Positions 18,910 through 31,000 are shown, numbered from the stretch's first letter. The stretch: 64,000 nt of DNA from Sarcocystis neurona (GCA_000727475.1 KL647313.1:1651214-1715213), one strand, 5' to 3'. The notes: generated from the letters alone by a model not told the origin. Program-made: numbers and translations.

Positions 18910-19130
18910 GCTTGTTGCCACGGCTGCTGCTCCTGCTGCTGCTGCTACTTGCTGCTTGCCTTTGTTGCTTCTGCTGCTGCTGCTGCTGCACGCTTGTAGC
19001 TTCTGCTGCTGCTGCTGCTGCTCGGTCGTTGCCCTTGCTGCTTTTGCTGCTGGTGCTCGCTTGTTGCCGTTGCTGCTGCTTCTGCTTCCCTGCTGTGGCT
19101 CATTGCTGCTGCTGCTGCATGCGCACGGCA
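18910..19130. repeat. CTG tract cluster
   Basis: Dense CTG triplets with TTG interruptions, open in all frames as Leu, Cys or Ala. Non-informative. Confidence 0.85.
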
Positions 19131-19468
19131 GTTCACTACGTGTGTAGCTGTGTGTAAAGAGATGCTGCTGCTTGATTAGTGCCCGCCGCATAACTCCTCC
19201 GTGTCTTCGATAAAGTGGCTCTAAAAGAGAGCAGCACAGAGACACGAAAACCGAAGAAAAACTTCTCCCCAAGCTGTGGGGGAGCCTTCTGACGCGTTGT
19301 CATCGAGAGAGAGACAGAGAAGAAAAGAGTGTTCCCTTCGACAGGGGGTAGCCGTGACGAGGTGCCGCAATTCGAAGAGGAAAGTATCATTCAAAAAGAA
19401 GGCGTCGTGCTGAGACGTGTTGCAGGTTCAATTTCTGCTGCTGCTGACGCCCCTTCGCAGCTGCGTAC

Positions 19469-19642
19469 GTGCACGTCGTTGTCTCTGCGTCGAGCTTGTT
19501 CTGCAGCATGTCTCTTCGCCTGCGGCGGCGCATGCGCCTCTTTGAAGCCGCGTGCAGAATTTTTTCAACGTTCTGCGTAGCTGTCGACCATCTACCATTT
19601 GTGCTGCTGCGACTCCCCACATCCTTCCGCGCCGGTTTGGCA
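19469..19642 (-). CDS. Candidate exon, basic protein of unknown family
   Basis: Between acceptor GCGTCAG and donor GTACGC the minus frame reads AKPARKDVGSRSSTNGRWST then ATQNVEKILHAASKRRMRRR and RRRDMLQNKLDAETTT. The donor matches the GTACGC type seen in SMC5. A plus-strand frame is also open across it. No family recognised. Confidence 0.27.
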
Positions 19643-20689
19643 CTGACGCGCTCGAAGAAGGAGAGACGAGACGCAGCCGTGACGCTGCTGCTGCTGTTGT
19701 GGGGTCTGCGCTCGCCGTCTCTCTGTGTCGCTGCTGCACTTCGCAGCGTCGCCAGGGAGACTGCAGAAGTATTGGCTCTTCACCAGAGAGTCGCAAGGAA
19801 ATGAGAAGTGGCCGGGGAGAGGGAAGAATCCCAGGAAAAGGCAGCAAAAGATGAAGAGGAAGGAAGACAAGAAAAGTCGCGTCGACTAAGAAGTCAGAAA
19901 AGAGACAGATACGTGTGCGTGTTTGGGGGGCTTCACTGCAGTTTGAGGAGAACAGAGAAGCAGGAGCAGCACGTCGAGTTGGGGAAGGGGTCGTGGGGGA
20001 GCTGCTTCTGCTGCGGAGCGCCCCTGCAGGCACTTGCATGCGCTACACAACACGTCCGGCGCGAACAGCACGGGCAGCAGCAGCAGCAGGAAGAGCAGCA
20101 GCAGCGGCGAAGAAGCCGCGGGGGAGGACAAGGAGAAAGAAGAAGTGGAGCAGCAGAGCGGCGCCAGTAGCAGCAGGAGGAGGAGGAAAACAAGCAGCTA
20201 GATGGTGGCAGGGAACTTTTGCAATATTCTCCTTTCTGTGCAACGTGGTGCATGCAGCTCGAAAAAAAGGAAGCAGCAGCAGGGGTGGAGCTGCTGGAAC
20301 AGCAACAGCAGCAGCGTGTGCGGCAGGTGACGCACGCGCGTGAAGTGGGACCTGCAACCGACAAATTTGCTGCTGCGCATGCGTGTCAAAGTTAACGTCG
20401 GTCTTGTGGTGCGTCTGTCTGCAGCAGCAGCAGCAGAGACGGATGCAGCAGCAGCGTATTTGGAGACGAGACGAAGGTCCGAGCGTTTGTGCTGCGGGTT
20501 TTGCCTCTGCTGCTCCAGTGCTTGAGCATCTGCTGCGCATGCGGCCTCTCTCACAACAGCAGCAGCACCAAGGGAAGCAGCCACACCACCAGCGGCGGCA
20601 GCACAGGAGGCAGCAGCAGCAGCACAGGAAGCAGCAGCAGCAGCACAGGAAGCAGCAACAGCAGCACAGGAAGCAGCAGCAGCAGTGCG

Positions 20690-20895
20690 ACTTATTCTTC
20701 TCCTTCTGCCTTTGGCGTCTCTCTGGAGGCTCTCCGTATGCTGCGCGGATGGCAGAGCGACAGCGGCAATTTGGCTGCTGCAGAGAAGACAGGCGACACA
20801 GCAGCAGAGACAGTCGCTGCTGCTGCTGCAGCGTCGGCGGGAGAGCTGTTCATTTCTGCTGAGGATCTGGACGTGCTTAATCTGCTGTTTGTTAG
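20690..20895 (+). CDS. Exon of unrecognised gene (pair with 22189-22324)
   Basis: Reads FGVSLEALRMLRGWQSDSGN then LAAAEKTGDTAAETVAAAAA and ASAGELFISAEDLDVLNLLF V, ending AG before a strong GTAAGC donor in phase 2. The left edge is uncertain; CAG runs precede it in frame. Its last codon is completed by the next exon (AG plus C gives Ser), which supports both. The function is unknown. Confidence 0.5.
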
Positions 20896-22188
20896 GTAAG
20901 CCGCATGCAACTACAGCAGCAGCGGAGAAGAAGCAGCAGCACCAGGACGCCAAAGAAGCAGCAGCAGGAATAGGGGAGGCGTGATGCGTATGTGGAAGAC
21001 TCCCAGTCACAGAGCAGCCAGCAGCAGGGCACGGAAAGGTAGCAGCAGCAGGAAAGGCGGCAGTAGAAAGACAGGCAGCAGCAGGGGAAGGAAAGGCAGC
21101 AGTAGAGAGACTGACAGCACCGGTAGAAGGAAAGGCAGCAGTCGACAGAAAGGTAGCAGCAGGTGAAAGACAGGCAGAAACAACAGTAGCAGCAGAAGGG
21201 AAAGCAGCAGGAAAAGGAAAAAGAGCAGCAAAGGGAGAGAGCGGCAGCGGAGAAAAGGATCGCAGGACGCAGCAGATATGCGAGTACGACTGGGAAGCAC
21301 ATGCGCAGCAAGGCTGCTGACTGCAGCAGCAGAGCAGCATGCAACAGCAGAGGAGACAGCAGCAGGAGGCGAGATGAAGAAATAGCAGTAACAGGGTAAG
21401 CTGGAGTTGCAGCACCAGCAGCACATTCGGCTTTGGAGAGTCTGAGCAGCAGCAACAGCAGCAGATGGCAGTGAAGAAGCAGCAGCAGCACGTAGTGGCA
21501 GCAGGGAACACGGACGCAACAGCAGCAGCAAGTGAAGCAGCAGCAGCGGCAGGTGGTGGCAGTGAAAGAGGAGCAGCAGCAGGTGGTGGTGGCAGTGAAG
21601 TAACAGCGGCAGCAGGTAGTAGCAGTGAAGCAGCAGCAGCAGGTGGTAGCAGTGACGCAGCGTCAGCAGGTGGTAGCGTAGAAGTAACAGCACCTAGCAG
21701 AAGAGCGAGAAAGAGCAGGACCCGGTGCAGCAGCAGCGGCACGAACAACAATGCCGGATACTGCAGCAGAACAAGTGCAGCAGGAGGAGCCGCAGAAGCA
21801 GCGCCCGCCTGTAGAAGTATGGAAGGCAGCAGCAGCAGCCACAGCAGAGGAGCAGCAGCAACGAGCGAGAAAGGTGGCAGAGCACCAGCAGCAGCAGCCA
21901 GGAGAACTGGGGGCAGCAGCGGCAGCAGGGAGAACTGGTGAGAGAAAGAGTCGATGAAGACGAGCAGCAGCAGGCAAATCAGGAGGTGTGGTAGTCGTCG
22001 TCGCAGCAGCAGCAGCCTGAAGTTATAGCAACCCAAGCAGAAGCCAGGAGTGACAGCAACAGCAACAGCAGGAAGCATACGCTAGAGAGCAGCAGCGAAG
22101 AATCGGAGGAACGTGAGAGCCTGCTATCGAAGCAGATGACGCTGCTGCTGGCTCCGCATGCTGTCGTTGTTTGCTTCTCTTTTCGCAG

Positions 22189-22324
22189 CGTCACCGGAGA
22201 GGAAGATATTTTTGAACAGCAGCTGCGACCAGAGGAGGAGGACCAGCCGCAGCAGCAACAACCGCAGCAGCGGCAGCCGCAACAGCAGCAGCGCAATATC
22301 TTCTTTTCGTGTGAGACAGTGGCG
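22189..22324 (+). CDS. Exon of unrecognised gene (follows 20895)
   Basis: The acceptor CTTTTCGCAG precedes C GTC ACC GGA, and the exon reads VTGEEDIFEQQLRPEEEDQP, a Gln/Pro repeat, then RNIFFSCETVA before donor GTAAGC (phase 0). It joins the upstream exon as LLFVSVTGEEDIFEQQLRP with the frame kept. The intron is 1,293 nt. A possible last exon starts after CTTTAG at about 22949 and runs in phase 0 to a stop about 120 nt later, but this is only a frame match. Confidence 0.5.
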
Positions 22325-24838
22325 GTAAGCAGTAAGCAGCGCCAGCGGCAGCAGCGACGACGGCTCAACACAGCAGAAGCAGAAGAGACCGACGGGACTG
22401 CTGCAGTGGGTCGTGCCGTGCTGCAGCAACAGCTGTCGGATGCTGGAACAGCAGCAACAGCAGCAGGAGCAACGGCAGAAGGAGGAGCAGGAGCAACAGA
22501 AGCAGGAGCAGCAGCAGCAGGAGCCGCAGCAGCACGGGCAAACAGGTGCAGCAACAGCACAGGCGAACAGAAGCAGCGGCAGCACGTACAAACAAAAGCA
22601 GCACCAGTGAACTGAAGCAGCACCTGCAGCAAACAGAAGCAGCAGCAGCAGAAGCACGGGCGAACAGGAGCAGCAGCAGCATCGGCAGGAAAAAGAAGCG
22701 GCAGCAGCAGCAAACAGAAGCAGCAGCAACAACAGCAGCAACACACAGAACCGACACCGGCGGCAGCAGCAAACAGAAGCAACAGCAGCCGCAGCACGGG
22801 CAGACAGACGCGGCAGCACCCGCGTGGGCAGCCAGAAGCAGCAACAGCAGCAGCAGCAGCGACGAGAGTCCACAAGTGCCGAGGCCAACAGCAGGAAGAA
22901 CGTCGCGTGAGCAGGAGGAAGTGTTGGTAGCGACGCCTTTTCTTTAGGAAGTTTGTTTTTTCCGCCACCTTCTCTCTGCATGCGTTCTCCATGCTGCCTC
23001 CTTTTCTACGAATGGAAGACTCCCATGTTCTTCTTCTTTGGCGACTTTCAGCATCTGCGGTCGGTGGTGAACTCCTTTCGCTGCTGCGTTCCCCTCCGTC
23101 TTTGTCTCCCCCTTCCTCGGTCTCCGTGTCATCTGCCCCGTCTTCTCCTCTTCTCTTCGTCTTCCCCGCAGTCCTCCCCCCCCTGCTGTCCCCCACTTGG
23201 CTTCCCGTCTCCTCCTCCCCCTTCTCCTCGAACTTCCTCTCTTTTTCGCTTCCCTTCCCCTTCCGCTTCTTCTTCTTCGTCTTCATTTGTCCCGTCTCTC
23301 TTCGTCCACCTTTCCCGTCGCGTCTCTGTTCTTCCTGCTTTCCGCCCTGTTGTCTCCCCTGCTGCCGTCTCCTCCACCTTTTCCGCTTCACTTTCGTGTC
23401 TCCTTTCTCTTCTGCTGCTGCTGCTGCCCCTCCTTCGCCTTTTCGTCTCGCCTTCCTCTTCTTCTTCCTTTCTCGACTTCCTGCCTGTCTTCCTCTCGCT
23501 TCTTCCGCGTCCCTTCTTCGTCCTTCTATCTTCTCTCTTCCGTGCTGCCCTCCCCCCCTGCCCGATCCTTCTGTCGCGCTTGTTCTTGGTCTCTCTGCTC
23601 TCGCCCTTCCTCTCCGTCTTCCTCGCGGCTCCCTCCTCCGTCCTCTTCTCTTCGATCTCCCTTTTCGTTTCCTCATCATCGTCTTCTCCGTCTGAGACTG
23701 CTGCGGGACGCCGCTTTGCTTCCAGGCTGCCCTGCGTCGCCGTCTGCTGCTGACGTCCCGGTGTAGCGACACCGCACGGTACTCCTCGCTTTCGCTTTCT
23801 CGTCTCTCCCTGCTTCCGGCTTCCTTCTCGCAGTCCTCGACAAAAAGGAGAAGAACGGTACGCCTTTGCTGTCGCGTCTCGCTTTCCTCTCTTCCTCTTC
23901 TTCTTTGTCCCGTCTGCCTCTGTGTCTCGCGCGCATGCATCACCGCCTCCGCCGAAAGAAAAGAAGAAGAAAAGGACACCGGCGCAAAAGAAGACGTGAA
24001 GAAAGGACAGAAGAAACAAAGCAGCTCTCCCCTTGTCTTCTCTCTGTCCGTCGACAAGAAGGACAAACGGCAGCATCTTCTTGACGCTGCGGGGAAGCAA
24101 ATAATCATCGTCGTCTTGCTGGCCTTCTTGCTGCTGCCTTTTCCTCTCTAGCTATACATATCTTCGAACCCCCAGCTATATGTCTATATACATATGTCTC
24201 TCTCTCTCTGTGTGTATTACAAGGTTCGTACAACAACACGATATAAACCACGAAAGACATCTACACATATATATAAGTTCATATACATCTCTCTCTGTAT
24301 GCATGCCTCGATATACACGTGCAGTATAGAATTCTTCAATAAACGTTCACAGGTTCGTCTTTCTCTCTTTCTGTTCTCCTCTCTGCGTCCCTCTATCCGT
24401 CTCTCCAACCCTTCCTTTCTCGTCCCCGTCATTTTTCTCTCTCCACATAGATGTGTATATGCATTCCCTGTCTATACATATATATATGTACATGCCTCTT
24501 TCTGCTCCCCGATATGTACTTCTCTCTCTATACACACGTGGGTATCTATATGCGTTCTCCCTCTGTACAAATGTAAATATGTATGTCTCTATCTTCTCCC
24601 TATATCCATCCACATATATATGTCTGTATGAATATCTCTGTGTGTAGTAGGTGCAGGTGTTGCCGCGTATCTGCTGTCCGAACGTTTTCGTGGGTAGTAT
24701 CTCTCCCTTTATAGGGACACTTCTTCAGCGTGGCAGCATGTGAGCTCCTCTTCCACGTCTCCCGGCACACACACACACGCTCGTCGCTTCTCCTTCTTCT
24801 TCGCATTTATCTCCTTCCCCTACATATATGTTGGTTGG
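22325..24838. other. CAG minisatellite region then pyrimidine-rich tract
   Basis: From 22440 to 22880 CAG units alternate with CGGGCAAACAG-type spacers. From about 23090 to 23900 the plus strand is strongly C/T-rich, giving a long Lys/Arg/Glu-rich minus frame that I treat as a shadow. From 24130 to 24640 it is TA/CT-rich. No gene recognised apart from the possible terminal exon mentioned for the 20.7-22.3 kb gene. Confidence 0.45.
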
Positions 24839-24976
24839 TCATTTCTGGTCATTTGTGGCCATTTGTGGCGCACGTGGATCTCCAGGGAGGTCTGCCTCTG
24901 TTCCCACCAAATGTTGCTTGTGCACTGCATTTGCGTTGCCCTCGACTGAGGAATAATCATTCTGCTCGCTTGTATC
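24839..24976 (-). CDS. Terminal exon of the 24.8-27.2 kb candidate gene
   Basis: The acceptor ATTTCTCCGAG precedes GAT ACA AGC. It reads DTSEQNDYSSVEGNANAVHK then QHLVGTEADLPGDPRAPQMA TNDQK and stops (46 codons including stop, phase 0). It is acidic, free of CAG runs and bounded by TA-rich sequence, which is typical of a real last exon. Function unknown. Confidence 0.45.
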   Translation of the reverse strand, partial: DTSEQNDYSSVEGNANAVHKQHLVGTEADLPGDPRAPQMATNDQK

Positions 24977-27182
24977 CTCGGAGAAATCCACACAAACACA
25001 TATATAGACGTTGCCACATAACTGCCTGCATGAAGTTGTAAATAAATATATACAGACAGAGACAGAGACATACAGACAGGTATATATATACACATGTATA
25101 CAGATACAGATATATAGAAAGAGAGACAGAGAGAAAGATATATATATATATGTATGCATGCGTATACGCACATACATCTGTAGAGAAAGATATATATATA
25201 TATATATATGTTTGTGTATTTATATATTGTATACGCGTGTGCATATATATATATATGTATATGTAAAGAGATATATATATACATATATATATGTACATAT
25301 ATGTATATACATATATAGAGAGAGAGAGATACATAGATAGATAGATTACACATGTATACATATATATATACATATATATATGTATATGTGTACATGCATC
25401 TGCGTGTAGAGGACAGTAGAAGTGATGAGACGCGCTTTCGTTTGTCGGATTTCTCTGCTGCTGCGATTTGTCCGTGTCCCGCTGGTGCTTTCATCGGCTT
25501 CCTTTTTTCTCTGTTTTGAAAGGCTGACTGCTACCTGCTGCTGCTGCAGCGTGTTGCATCTGCTTAGACGTTTGCTGCTGCTGCTGCAGCTCCTCGTCCA
25601 GCTGTTACTGCTGCTGACATTTACGTGCTTCTTCTCCTCTTGCTGCTATCACTGCTGCTTCCGTTGCTGCTACTGCCGCTGCCGCTGCTACTGCTGCTGC
25701 TGCTGTTGCCGCTGTTACTGCTGTTGCTGCTGCTGGTGTTGCTGCTGCTGCAGGTCCTCTTCCTGCGGCTCCCGCTCGTGCTGTTGTTGATTTTCGTTTT
25801 TGCCGGTACATGTCCGAGTACCTCTGTGCGTCAGACAACTCACGTGGCTCCTGCTGGTAGCAGTGGGGCTGCTGATGTCCTGCTGCTGTTCTTCTTCTTG
25901 CTGCTGCTACGACTGCTACTGCTCCTGTTCATGCTGTTCTTGCTGCCCCTCTGACTCCTGCTCTTTGTACTGCTGCCCGAGCTTGCCTTCTGGGAAAAAC
26001 TGCTATTGTCAACATTTGTTTGCTGCTGCTGCTCGTCATAACTGCTGCTGCTGGTACTTTTTTGCTGGGTGAACTGAGCAGGGGACACAACAGGCGCTTG
26101 TCGTCTCGAACGTACACGGGCGCATCATCCTCATCAATCAAGTAAGCAGCAGCAACAGCAGCAGCAACAGCGATCGCAGCAGCAGCGACAGCGGCCGCAG
26201 CAGCAGCAACAGCAGCAGCGGCAGGTGTAGAGAAAACAGCAGTGATAGTCGGAGCATCACCTGCAGCAGCAGTAACCACTTCAGCGGCGTGACGTAGAGA
26301 GAGAGAAAAGCACAGAAGATGAGGAAACCGCGGTAATGCCCCTCATGCCTGCACGCATCCACACAGCAGTTCCCGGTCGAGTACCTGCAGGGCGATCGAA
26401 TATTTCTTATGTAAGAATACTTCATATTTACCTTATGTATATATATATGTGTCTCTGTATGTACGTGTTGCTCTCTCTATCTCTCTTTCTATCGCCTGCG
26501 TCTTTCTGTCTTCCTCTGCTGCTTCTGTTAGCCGTTTGTCTCTCCTTTTCCTTTACTCTGTACGCGTAATTACTGTGAAAGACAATGATCTGCTGCTGCT
26601 GCTGCACACCCATCTGCTGCTGCTGCTGCACACCCATCTGCTGCTGCTGCTGCACACCCATCTGCTGCTGCTGCTGCACACCCACCTGCTGCTGCCGTTG
26701 TTTTTCAGGACAGTCTCAGAGGACCTGCTGCAGCAGAAGATGAACTCCCGCAGCAGGCGAGCAGCCGGTGCTGCAGCAGCAGCAACAGCAGCAGCAACAG
26801 CAGCCGGGGATTTCTTGTTGTCTCCAACTGCTACGACTGCGAAATTCTCGTGACTGCCCCGTACGCCGCTCCGCCGTCGCTCGTTCTCCCTCGCTGCTGC
26901 TGCGGTCTGCTGCTGCTGTTGTGGCTCTCCTCCTTCTCTTCTGAAGCTGCTGCTGTCGCTGCTTCGTAGACAGGCAGGAGAGTGTGGCTGCATTCTGCCT
27001 GCTGCTGCGGCTGCGCTGACTACCTGACGCGGCGGCTGCTTCTTGTTGTCGACCGCTGTTGCCGCCTGCGGCTGCTGCGACTCGCTGCTGCTGCTGCTGG
27101 TGACGACGTGCAGCCGCGACGGCTTCTCGACGCCGTGCGGCTCTGCGTGCCCGACAGACGTACACGATCGATCCGCATGCAT
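24839..27182 (-). CDS. Candidate multi-exon gene of unknown function, divergent from TBCCD1
   Basis: Several minus-strand segments read as mixed, CAG-poor protein. At 27182 an ATG opens MHADRSCTSVGHAEPHGVEK then PSRLHVVTSSSSSESQQPQA, and near 26840 GVRGSHENFAVVAVGDNKKS. At about 26145-26058 it reads YLIDEDDAPVYVRDDKRLLC PLLSSPSKK before GTACCA. Near 25838 it reads ELSDAQRYSDMYRQKRKSTT. A terminal exon lies at 24839-24976. Only the last has two good boundaries. The joins are not all established and no domain is recognised, so this may be one gene or parts of two. The ATG faces away from the TBCCD1 ATG, about 720 bp apart. Confidence 0.38.
24980..25410. repeat. TA/GA-rich intron-like microsatellite stretch
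   Basis: Alternating ATAT, ATAC and AGAGAG runs, with tyrosine/isoleucine-only frames in all directions. Non-coding. Confidence 0.8.
26590..26685. repeat. 24-bp tandem repeat, 4 copies, encoding MGVQQQQQ on the minus strand
   Basis: Each unit is five CTG triplets followed by CACACCCAT (plus strand); the last copy differs by one base. It lies within the 24.8-27.2 kb candidate gene and may be coding there or intronic. Confidence 0.92.
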
Positions 27183-27903
27183 GTGAGAGCGACTTGCTGC
27201 TGCGCTGGCTCATACTGCGTCCCCTGCGACGTCGCGCTTCTTGCAGAGGCCTATGACTCTCGTGCGTGTCTAGGCACCAATACAAGCACCCCCGTCCTTC
27301 TGTCACGTATACGTCTACTACCTCTCTCCACATGTATATATGTAGATTTATTTAGTTCTCTCTATGTATATGTATGTGCACACTTATATGTAGGTTCACA
27401 TGCATATCTGTTGCCTTTCCATATCCGCTTTCTTTGGGTCTGCTTCTCCCTGTCAGCCTCAGTACATATATAATCGATCCACACACGTACATATACATGT
27501 TCTATTGGTGTTCTCAGTTCTCTGCATCGTGGCTGGGTCCTGTCCCTTTTTTTCCACCGCGTTGCTGCTGCAGTCGCTTACCGCCCTCCCACCAGGGAGA
27601 CAGACACACAAATAATCAGGGAGACAGACAGCTACGTGTGCGTGTGTGTATTTTGTGAAGGACTTGTGGTTGCGCGAGACAGCACGAGAAGAAAAGGAAC
27701 AGAAAAAGAACTGCTGGGCTTCTTCGAGACAGAAGTAACTAATAACCTCTGCAGAAGTTCAACGTAGATGCCGCCCCCTGGGACGGGTGTGCTCTGTCTC
27801 AGCGTGTGAAGAGGAGGAGGGGTGCGTCTCTCCGTGCGCTGTGCTGCTGTTGCTGCTGCTGCTTCTTCGCGTCGCTTTCTCAGACCTTCTTCTCGGCTCT
27901 TGA
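27183..27903. promoter_or_regulatory. Presumed divergent promoter region between the unknown gene and TBCCD1
   Basis: About 720 bp separates the two inferred start codons, which point away from each other. It contains CT-rich and TA-rich sequence and a GCATGC at 27177-27182 just at its left edge. No specific core element can be identified. A plus-strand frame ending near 27270 (DVALLAEAYDSR before GTGCGT) is an alternative reading of the left part. Confidence 0.3.
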
Positions 27904-28076
27904 ATGTCGAATGCGGCTGATTTGCTGCTGGCTGTGAGAGACGACTACAGACTAGTGGGCCTAAAAGTTGCTGCTTCGGAGCGCTGCTCGGTGATCTGCC
28001 AAGACAAAATTCACGGGCTTCTTGTCCTCGCCGACTGCCGTCGCGTCGAGCTGCACGCCGCCGCCTACGCGATTCA
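27904..28076 (+). CDS. TBCCD1: TBCCD1-like exon 1: start and first half of C-CAP domain
   Basis: The ATG is directly preceded by an in-frame TGA, which fixes the start unless a further 5' exon splices inside this one. It reads MSNAADLLLAVRDDYRLVGL then KVAASERCSVICQDKIHGLL and VLADCRRVELHAAAYAI, ending CA before GTGAGT (phase 2). Without splicing the frame would stop after 58 codons. The C…C.V…G.L.L.DC pattern is one turn set of the TBCC beta-helix. Confidence 0.8.
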
Positions 28077-31000
28077 GTGAGTTCCTCTTCTCTGGCCGTC
28101 CAGGTGTCTCCTGTTCCGGAGTTCTCTGCTCACCCTTTGTGATTTTCTTCTGCATACATGTATATCGATGTATATGTGTGTCTGGGTGGAGCCTCTCCCT
28201 ATATTTCCCCTATATACATATATATCTACACGTAGACATACGTGTATCCATGTGTGTAGTCTCTCTCTCTGCTGTCTTTCCATCGACCCACACCCGCATG
28301 CATACATCCGTGTGGGCTGTCATTCTCTCTTTTTCTCTCTCACTTTTACTCCCTATATGTGCAAATATGTGGATATAGTGATATATAGTATACATGCGCA
28401 AATACGTGTATTCATCTGAATATATATGCACACACAAATGTGTCTGTGTGAAACTCTCCCAGGGATCTCCCGACCACTGAAGTGCCTGCTGTCGCACATG
28501 TATGTAAGGTTTCGTCCGTGCTGCTGCTCAGAAGAGTTCCTCTCCCTGCGCCGGTTCCTCTCTGTGTGTGTCTTCCTGTCCTTCTGTCTCGTAGTTTCTC
28601 TGCCCATCGCTGCGTCTCCGGCGTCCCGCTGTGTGTCTCCATGTGTCTCCTGGCTTCTCTGGCTGTCTCTCTGCTGCTGTTGCTGCTGCGACGAAGCGCG
28701 GGAGCAGCGGGGGACTCGACGGACGGCTCTTCGCTCGCTTCCGGGCGCCGCTCGTTCTCCTGCGACGGACGGAAACTCCCCGCCCTGCGATGCTCCGCTT
28801 CCGCATGATGCAGTCTCTCCCAAAATATAGATATATGCTCATGTATACGTATGTGTCTGTGCACGCCTTGCTCTCCACAGGAATACCTACAACAGCATGT
28901 ACACATGCATATTTGTCGGCCTGTGTCTCTTTTCGTTTTTGTCCCCCTGCTGCTCACTCTTTGAATGCTTTTCTCGCTGTCTCTGTGTGTGTGTCTGTCT
29001 GCCTGTTGGGCCACAACACGTCTGTCCCTTTTCTCGGCCCGCTGCCTTCCTCTGTGTCTCTTGCCGTGCCTCTGCAAAGAAGTGGCTGTGCATGCCTCTG
29101 AAGAGGAGAAGATGAAAAAGAAGAAGGGAAAGGAACAGGAAAAGACGCCGCCCTGCACGTGCACATTCGTTCGATTCGGTTATCTTCGTGCGCTGCTGCA
29201 TGCGTCCTGCTGTGGCCAGACTTGTCAACACGCTCGACGCCGAATTATTCGTAGCTGCCGCTACTCCGCCGCTGCTCTGCGGGGATTGCCGCGGCATTCT
29301 GCTCGCCCCGTTCAACGCGGCCCTTCGCCTCGACCCGCGCTTCGCGTCTCGTGGAGCAGCAGCGCCACCAGCAGCAGCCGTGGAACTGCAGCAGCAGCAG
29401 CGCCGGCCTTTCGCGAAGAACAGCAGCAGCGGCGGCATCGCCAGTCCAGCATCTACTCTCTTCGGGTGAGGCCTGCAAGCGTTCTCCTTCCCCCCTCCCT
29501 GCTGGTGTAAACCTCGCCACGTGTCTGCATGCAGCGAGCGTGGGTGCAAATGCTGCAGATGGGGTGTATAGACACCTGGGGGAAACGTGTGCGCGCACCT
29601 GCGCTCGTCGATGCACGTGCTGCAGACGCGGTGTACATATTCACGGGGGGGAAACGTGCGCGTGCACGCATTCGTCAAAGTACACGCTGCAGATGGGGTG
29701 TGGTGTACGTACACCTGGAAACGTACGCACGCATACACCTGGGGATGTACGTGCTGGGGTGTGGTGTACGTACACCTGGAAAAATGCAGACGCCTGCATG
29801 CGTGCACGCAAATACTGCAGATGGGATGTGGTGTATGTACACCCCGAGTGTCACACGCGCGCGTGCACAGGTACAGCTGCACGACGGTCAGTAACATTCT
29901 TCTTTCCCACTTTCCGGCGTTCCGCTCAGCAGTCAAGTCTTCATCCATACCGAATCACATGTACATTAGTGTATATACATATATATGTACTTCTCATGCA
30001 AATGTATATATGTATAGAAATGTATATATGTGTCCACATAGAAAGAGGAGTACCAGTGTGCGTGCGTGTATCTACTAATTTGCATGCAGAAAGGACGTGT
30101 TGCCTTCTGCGACTCTTCAAAACTTTACGGAACCCAATCTCCCTACATCTGTGTGAGTTCCTGTATATATATACATATATATATATATACACATCTGTAT
30201 ACACCTATATATACGTCTGTGTATATATATGTTTATGATAGACAGATATATAAGGATATACTGACCAGGAAGTTGTATGCATTTGTATTCATATGTATAT
30301 GGGGAGAGAGAGACATAAACAGATACAGAAAGAGAGAAAGACAGGAATGTATATATATATGCATGCATTTGAATATGTCAGTCCATAAAGAGAAGAAGAA
30401 AAAAAGAAAGAAAGGAAGAGAGATAAAAGGAGTAATGTCCCTCTAGCCACATGTGTATGAATATCTGTGTACGTACTCATGTAGAGAGAGGAAAAGAGAG
30501 AAACGCATGCACATATATATATATGGGAAGACAGCAGAATAAAGATATAAATGCATGCATATGTCGGCCTATATATATTGAGAGAGAGATAGGGATATGT
30601 AATGTCGCACGTATTTTAACGTGTGGGCAAGTATAGAGAGGAGTGTCTGTGTACGGGAGTATTCTTCTCTCATTTGAATCTGCAGGAGCGTTGTAAAACG
30701 TCGCATTATGTTCTCCTGGAGAACATACTGGCGTGGGTGTCTTTGGTGTAGCAGCAAACTAACGAGAAGTACTTCCTTTGAACTGCAGCAGCCCTGTCTC
30801 CCCACGAACTTTGTTGACCACTCGCTGTGCATGCACGCGTGTCCGCTTGCACCCGCCCCGATCGCATTCGCTTCTTCTTGCACTTCCTCCTCGTTTCTTT
30901 TTCTTCTTTTACTGTGCCGTTTTCCCCTTTTTGGTCACCTTCTCGTATGTGCTGACCCACCCGTCGTCTTTTGCTGTCTTTTCTGCCAGTGGCGACTCCC

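Larger units (their letters stand above)
29550..29868. repeat. ~65-bp imperfect tandem array carrying GTGTACGTACAC palindromes
   Basis: Five diverged units, starting near 29550, 29617, 29685, 29751 and 29814. Most have a CTGCAGATGGGGTGT-like head (reduced in the fourth), then a GGTGTAxxxACACC dyad and a CGTGCACGCA-rich tail. It lies in TBCCD1 intron 2. Two units contain the exact 14-bp palindrome. Confidence 0.85.

Noticed and set aside
20198..22078. 626-codon minus frame
   Set aside because: Leu/Ala/Ser/Pro reading of CAG tracts, antisense to the supported exon at 20690-20895.
21979..24108. Longest minus open frame of the 22-24 kb region (709 codons)
   Set aside because: It is Lys/Arg/Glu-rich because the plus strand is polypyrimidine, then Cys/Leu-rich from CTG tracts. 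There is no domain, and plus-strand exon 22189-22324 with good splice sites overlaps it.
24165..24185. tRNA B-box-like GGTTCGAA on the minus strand
   Set aside because: No acceptor stem, D-arm or anticodon arm can be folded from the flanking TA-rich sequence.
28887..29948. 353-codon minus frame rich in Cys/His
   Set aside because: Antisense to TBCCD1 exon 2 and made of the ~65-bp tandem array read in reverse.
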